Shown here: positions 61,440 to 64,000 of the stretch, one piece after another
Position numbering within the stretch: position 1 is the stretch's first letter
Layout: every line of letters begins with the position of its first letter
NCBI RefSeq assembly: GCF_000224145.3
Contig: NC_020166.2
Span: 8,270,050-8,334,049 of the forward strand
Length of the DNA stretch: 64,000 bases
Direction of reading: 5' to 3'
Source: Ciona intestinalis
Taxonomy: Eukaryota > Chordata > Ascidiacea > Phlebobranchia > Cionidae
Program-made: the position numbers and the translations under genes
The notes under the pieces: model-generated
Told to the model about the DNA's origin: nothing
What the model saw: only the letters and a program-made list of their open reading frames with translations
The model's database searches: none

Positions 61440-61627
61440 TGTAGAGGGGTGTGGGAAGACAAAAAGACACCTTTAGCACATAATGTACAAACATCACGTG
61501 TTTTAAACAATTACCAACGGTCGATGGTAGTCGTGAGATTTATAACTCTTTAAATCTTCATTGTTTACTGCCAAACGGGACAAGAAAATAGAGTGAAAAC
61601 TGTCCTATCTTCCCCGACCCTACTAAT
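61440..61627 (+). mobile_element. MITE, copy 22
   Basis: Begins GTAGAGGGGTGTGGGAAGAC and ends CTTCCCCGACCCTACTAATA. It separates the convergent lysozyme and peptide genes. A SINE tail fragment (TTTATCCTCGCGTGACGGGCAACGACAG) follows to about 61690. Confidence 0.8.
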
Positions 61628-61738
61628 ATATGAAAATTATTTATCCTCGCGTGACGGGCAACGACAGCCGTTTTACTCAAGGCTACGCATTTCATACTGT
61701 TATATTAAGACAAGTAATTATGCTCGTTAATATTTGAG

Positions 61739-61744
61739 TTTATT
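61739..61744 (-). terminator. Polyadenylation signal of the secreted-peptide gene
   Basis: AATAAA on the minus strand, 19 bp after the TAA stop. Confidence 0.7.
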
Positions 61745-61763
61745 AATTTCTCAATTCAACGAT

Positions 61764-62622
61764 TTAGTTGTCTTCTTGACGTTCGTAATAGGAATAACGA
61801 TCGTTTTCCTGAGCGACTTCATCTTCGAAAGATTCTTAAATAAATAAAAAAGAGTTAGAAAAAATATAAGGAGACCAGACATTTAGTTTAGTTTGAGAAA
61901 ATTAAAAATCCCACTTACTCATAACCTTTTCGGCGTCTCCGTAATAGCGTCTAATGAAATACAAAAAGGCATAAAAATGATTCTATTGAATAATGTTATA
62001 TGAATTAATGTAACTTGCTTTATCCTCCCGTGGCGGGAAAACGACAGTCGTTATCACACGGGTTTAACACCTCGTGCCAGCTTACGAGTTACCATGTATG
62101 TTACTTACAGCCATGTCATATAGTAGGCTGGGGGATAATGGTATATCTTTTCGTTCTATTTTCTCGTCCCATTTGGTAGTAAACAAAGAACATTCAAAGA
62201 ATTACAAAACCATATCCCCACGACTTCCATTGACCGTTGTTAATTGTTTAAACCACGATCAGGATATTTGGATATTACGTGCTAAAGGTGACCCATCTAC
62301 CCCTACAGTACTCTATATTTAAACTAGTTTAAAAGGCTCCTGTCCTCGTACACCACCGCATCGCAGTCGGACGAGCCGAACTACAACATGCATATAGCTC
62401 TGCTGTGCTTTAAGTATATAAGCAATGTATATATAATTCATTATACAAGCTTTAAATTTAAATGATAAAATGGGATTTCCCGCGCTTAAGAACACCAAAC
62501 TATTGCCTATTTATATAAACACGTAAAAAAAAGAACCTGCGACAGCGACGGCGGCGCCAGGCTGTAACATCAGTGACAACCAGGAGTCCGATGATCAGCA
62601 GAATAAAAAGAGTCTTGTTCAT
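61764..62622 (-). CDS. Small secreted Arg-rich peptide precursor, antimicrobial-peptide-like
   Basis: Coding exons in transcript order: 62622-62537, 61950-61919, 61834-61764. They total 62 codons plus TAA; phases 2 and 1 match, and acceptors/donors are AG/GT (GCAG|GTTCTT, TGA|GTAAGT). Residues 1-21 are a clear signal peptide (MNKTLFILLIIGLLVVTDVTA minus its last residue or so). Next comes a very basic segment starting at Trp22, WRRRRCRRRYYG, with seven Arg and one Cys. The rest is acidic (10 Asp/Glu against 4 Lys/Arg), from DAEKVMKSFEDEVAQ to ERQEDN. Signal peptide, cationic core and anionic tail is the layout of ascidian antimicrobial peptide precursors (styelin, clavanin and Ci-MAM types). 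The lone Cys recalls disulphide-dimer ascidian peptides such as halocidin. I do not recognise this exact sequence. The ATG follows an acceptor-like TTTCTACAG directly, so a 5' UTR exon is expected upstream. Convergent with the lysozyme-like gene. Confidence 0.7.
61995..62110 (-). mobile_element. SINE tail copy
   Basis: GAATTAATGTAACTTGCTTTATCCTCCCGTGGCGGGAAAACGACAG...GTGCCAGCTTACGAGTTACC. Inside intron 1 of the peptide gene. Confidence 0.65.
62117..62313 (-). mobile_element. TA-flanked ~195 bp MITE, copy 23
   Basis: Begins TATAGTAGGCTGGGGGATAATGG and ends CTACCCCTACAGTACTCTA. In intron 1 of the peptide gene, abutting the SINE tail. Confidence 0.85.
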
Positions 62623-62781
62623 CTGTAGAAACAAAACACACGTTAACATTAGATACCATGTTGCTACACTCGACCACAGATAAGAGAGGCCAGTGGCAAC
62701 TCCCTCATTTGTGACTTGACCAACCTTGTAAATTTGATTTCTTCAACTTGCAAGTGGTGAAAACTGTGTATCTTCCAGCGC

Positions 62782-62788
62782 TTATATA
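62782..62788 (-). promoter_or_regulatory. TATA box of the secreted-peptide gene
   Basis: TATATAA on the minus strand, about 160 bp before the ATG. It predicts a start site near 62755. A short 5' UTR exon could end at ACAAG|GTTGGT (62727) and join at the acceptor just before the ATG. A GATA motif (AGATAAG, 62679-62685) lies between; GATA sites are common in blood-cell genes. Functional use is inferred. Confidence 0.45.
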
Positions 62789-62789
62789 A

Positions 62790-64000
62790 CGAACTAAAGG
62801 ATGTTTTGTTTCTTGTGTCGTGACAATTTACTTTTCTATTTTCCTGTTTTCAAGTTTCTGAAGAGTTTTATCCTTTATCACGTTTCGGATTCAAAATTTC
62901 CGCCCGCTTCTATGGAAAGGCTGCAAAACAACTTTTGCAAAACAGCAAAGAGCTCGTAGCTTTGCCACTGCTTCAAAAGATACCATTACCGTAGCTGGAT
63001 CAATAAAGCGTAGAACTAATTTACAGGTACGATTTTCTATGTATATAAAAGTTAAGTTTATACCCATTCAACAGGACACAAACCATGATAACTGTTAAAA
63101 TGTAAATGTAAAAAGTGTTTTTGCAATAAAGCTTTTACCATTTTTAACTATCACGCATAAATATTGTTGTTTTGCTAATATTTTTTGTCCTTTCATAAGT
63201 ATATTCAAAATTTAATAAGTATATTTAAAATTTTACCTATCTATTGGGACAAAATAAAGTTGGATTATATATAGGCTATATATAAATATATTTATTTGTT
63301 GGTTCATTTTAGTTTTATTTTAATTTATTGGATCTTGGGTTCTCTTCTTTACAGCTTGCACCTGTTTGAAAAGAAATATTTCAAGAAAAAACTTCTCATA
63401 ATAAAAAGGTCTGATCGGAAGTTCAATTACATGATTTAATGTAATTTTTGCGTGACATTTCATGAATTCTGAATTTAAGCTGGGACTTGCCCATCATCCA
63501 ACACCCAGGGTGCTACCACATTCCTTATCAGATGTTCATATATAATGCTTCTCTAAGGTAAATGACAAGCAATAAGTCCACATAAAGTGTATGAATGTAA
63601 CTTATTTATGCTCGCCTGGCAAGAAAACGAAAGTTTTTTAACACTAGTGTTCTGTTTCATACACACTGTGTCAGCTTACGAGTTACCATGTATGTTGCTT
63701 TGTGGGTGAATGTTTTTTCTGTATTGCTGACAATTTAGACAACTAAATTTGTAATTTAATAATTTACCAAAAGTTTTCGCCTTTCATTTGTTATTCAGAT
63801 AGCACGGCTTGGTTCAAAATTTATACTTTCCTGCAGTTACTGTCTTCGTGACACAGGAGGTTATTGACTGCAACGATAAACCTATACAGGAAAGAAGGTG
63901 TCCGGTTGCTTTTTCAATGTCGGAATCATTTTATAACTTCCTTAGTCGTGACTTTAAGTTTGAAAGTTTCATTCGCTAGCCTCGGATGAACCTATGATTG
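62790..64000. other. Right-hand segment without a confident gene
   Basis: Contains a frame at about 62866-63027 that could be a coding exon (see findings), a SINE tail at 63590-63715 in reverse (CTTATTTATGCTCGCCTGGC...GTCAGCTTACGAGTTACC) and AT-rich filler. No MITE copy. Nothing else supportable. Confidence 0.4.

Noticed and set aside
1..64000. CRISPR arrays, operon-like bacterial genes, rRNA or canonical tRNA genes
   Set aside because: None seen. tRNA-like boxes occur only within SINE copies, and regular repeats are microsatellite or transposon derived.

Overview
The window is nuclear DNA from an invertebrate chordate, most probably a sea squirt of the genus Ciona. It is AT-rich and intron-dense, with short introns and GT-AG splice sites. 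It carries many copies of a ~195 bp inverted-repeat element with TA target sites and a tRNA-type SINE. Protein similarity throughout is to vertebrate families. I assembled spliced genes by reading frames, splice sites and intron phases; every multi-exon model below closes in frame. Genus assignment and family names rest on recognition, not on a database search.

Layout. (1) 582-871: terminal exon of a fibrinogen-domain gene (+), ending in an (AATG)n microsatellite. (2) 2234-6968: gene-poor spacer. (3) 6969-30364: a 16-exon ZNF608/ZNF609 (Drosophila scribbler) orthologue (+), 1956 aa, with an 8.4 kb first intron free of interspersed repeats. (4) 31595-36753: PEX16 (-), 8 exons, 345 aa, convergent with the ZNF gene. 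Its second intron holds a hAT-like element and an assembly gap. (5) 37297-37878: intronless NTPCR/THEP1-type NTPase (+), head-to-head with PEX16. (6) 38337-57369: HIP1/HIP1R orthologue (+), 24 exons, 950 aa, with an alternative first coding exon and a TE-filled intron 10. (7) 59891-61327: goose-type lysozyme (+), 3 exons, lacking the catalytic glutamate. (8) 61764-62622: a 62-aa secreted, Arg-rich peptide precursor with an acidic tail (-), convergent with the lysozyme. It resembles ascidian antimicrobial peptide precursors and is the best candidate for something undescribed. (9) 62623-64000: promoter of the peptide gene, then sequence without a confident gene.

How it fits together. PEX16, NTPCR and HIP1 are housekeeping genes (peroxisome biogenesis, NTP hydrolysis, clathrin/actin endocytosis). 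The ZNF608/609 gene is a developmental transcriptional co-regulator. The lysozyme-like and cationic-peptide genes form a small convergent pair suggestive of host defence, and the fibrinogen-domain gene may also be a recognition lectin. Mobile DNA is dense from 19.6 kb onward. More than twenty copies of one inverted-repeat family occur, several within 10-40 bp of splice sites, alongside SINE pieces and three elements with 8-bp target duplications. Two 50-N gaps lie at 35844-35893 and 49055-49104.
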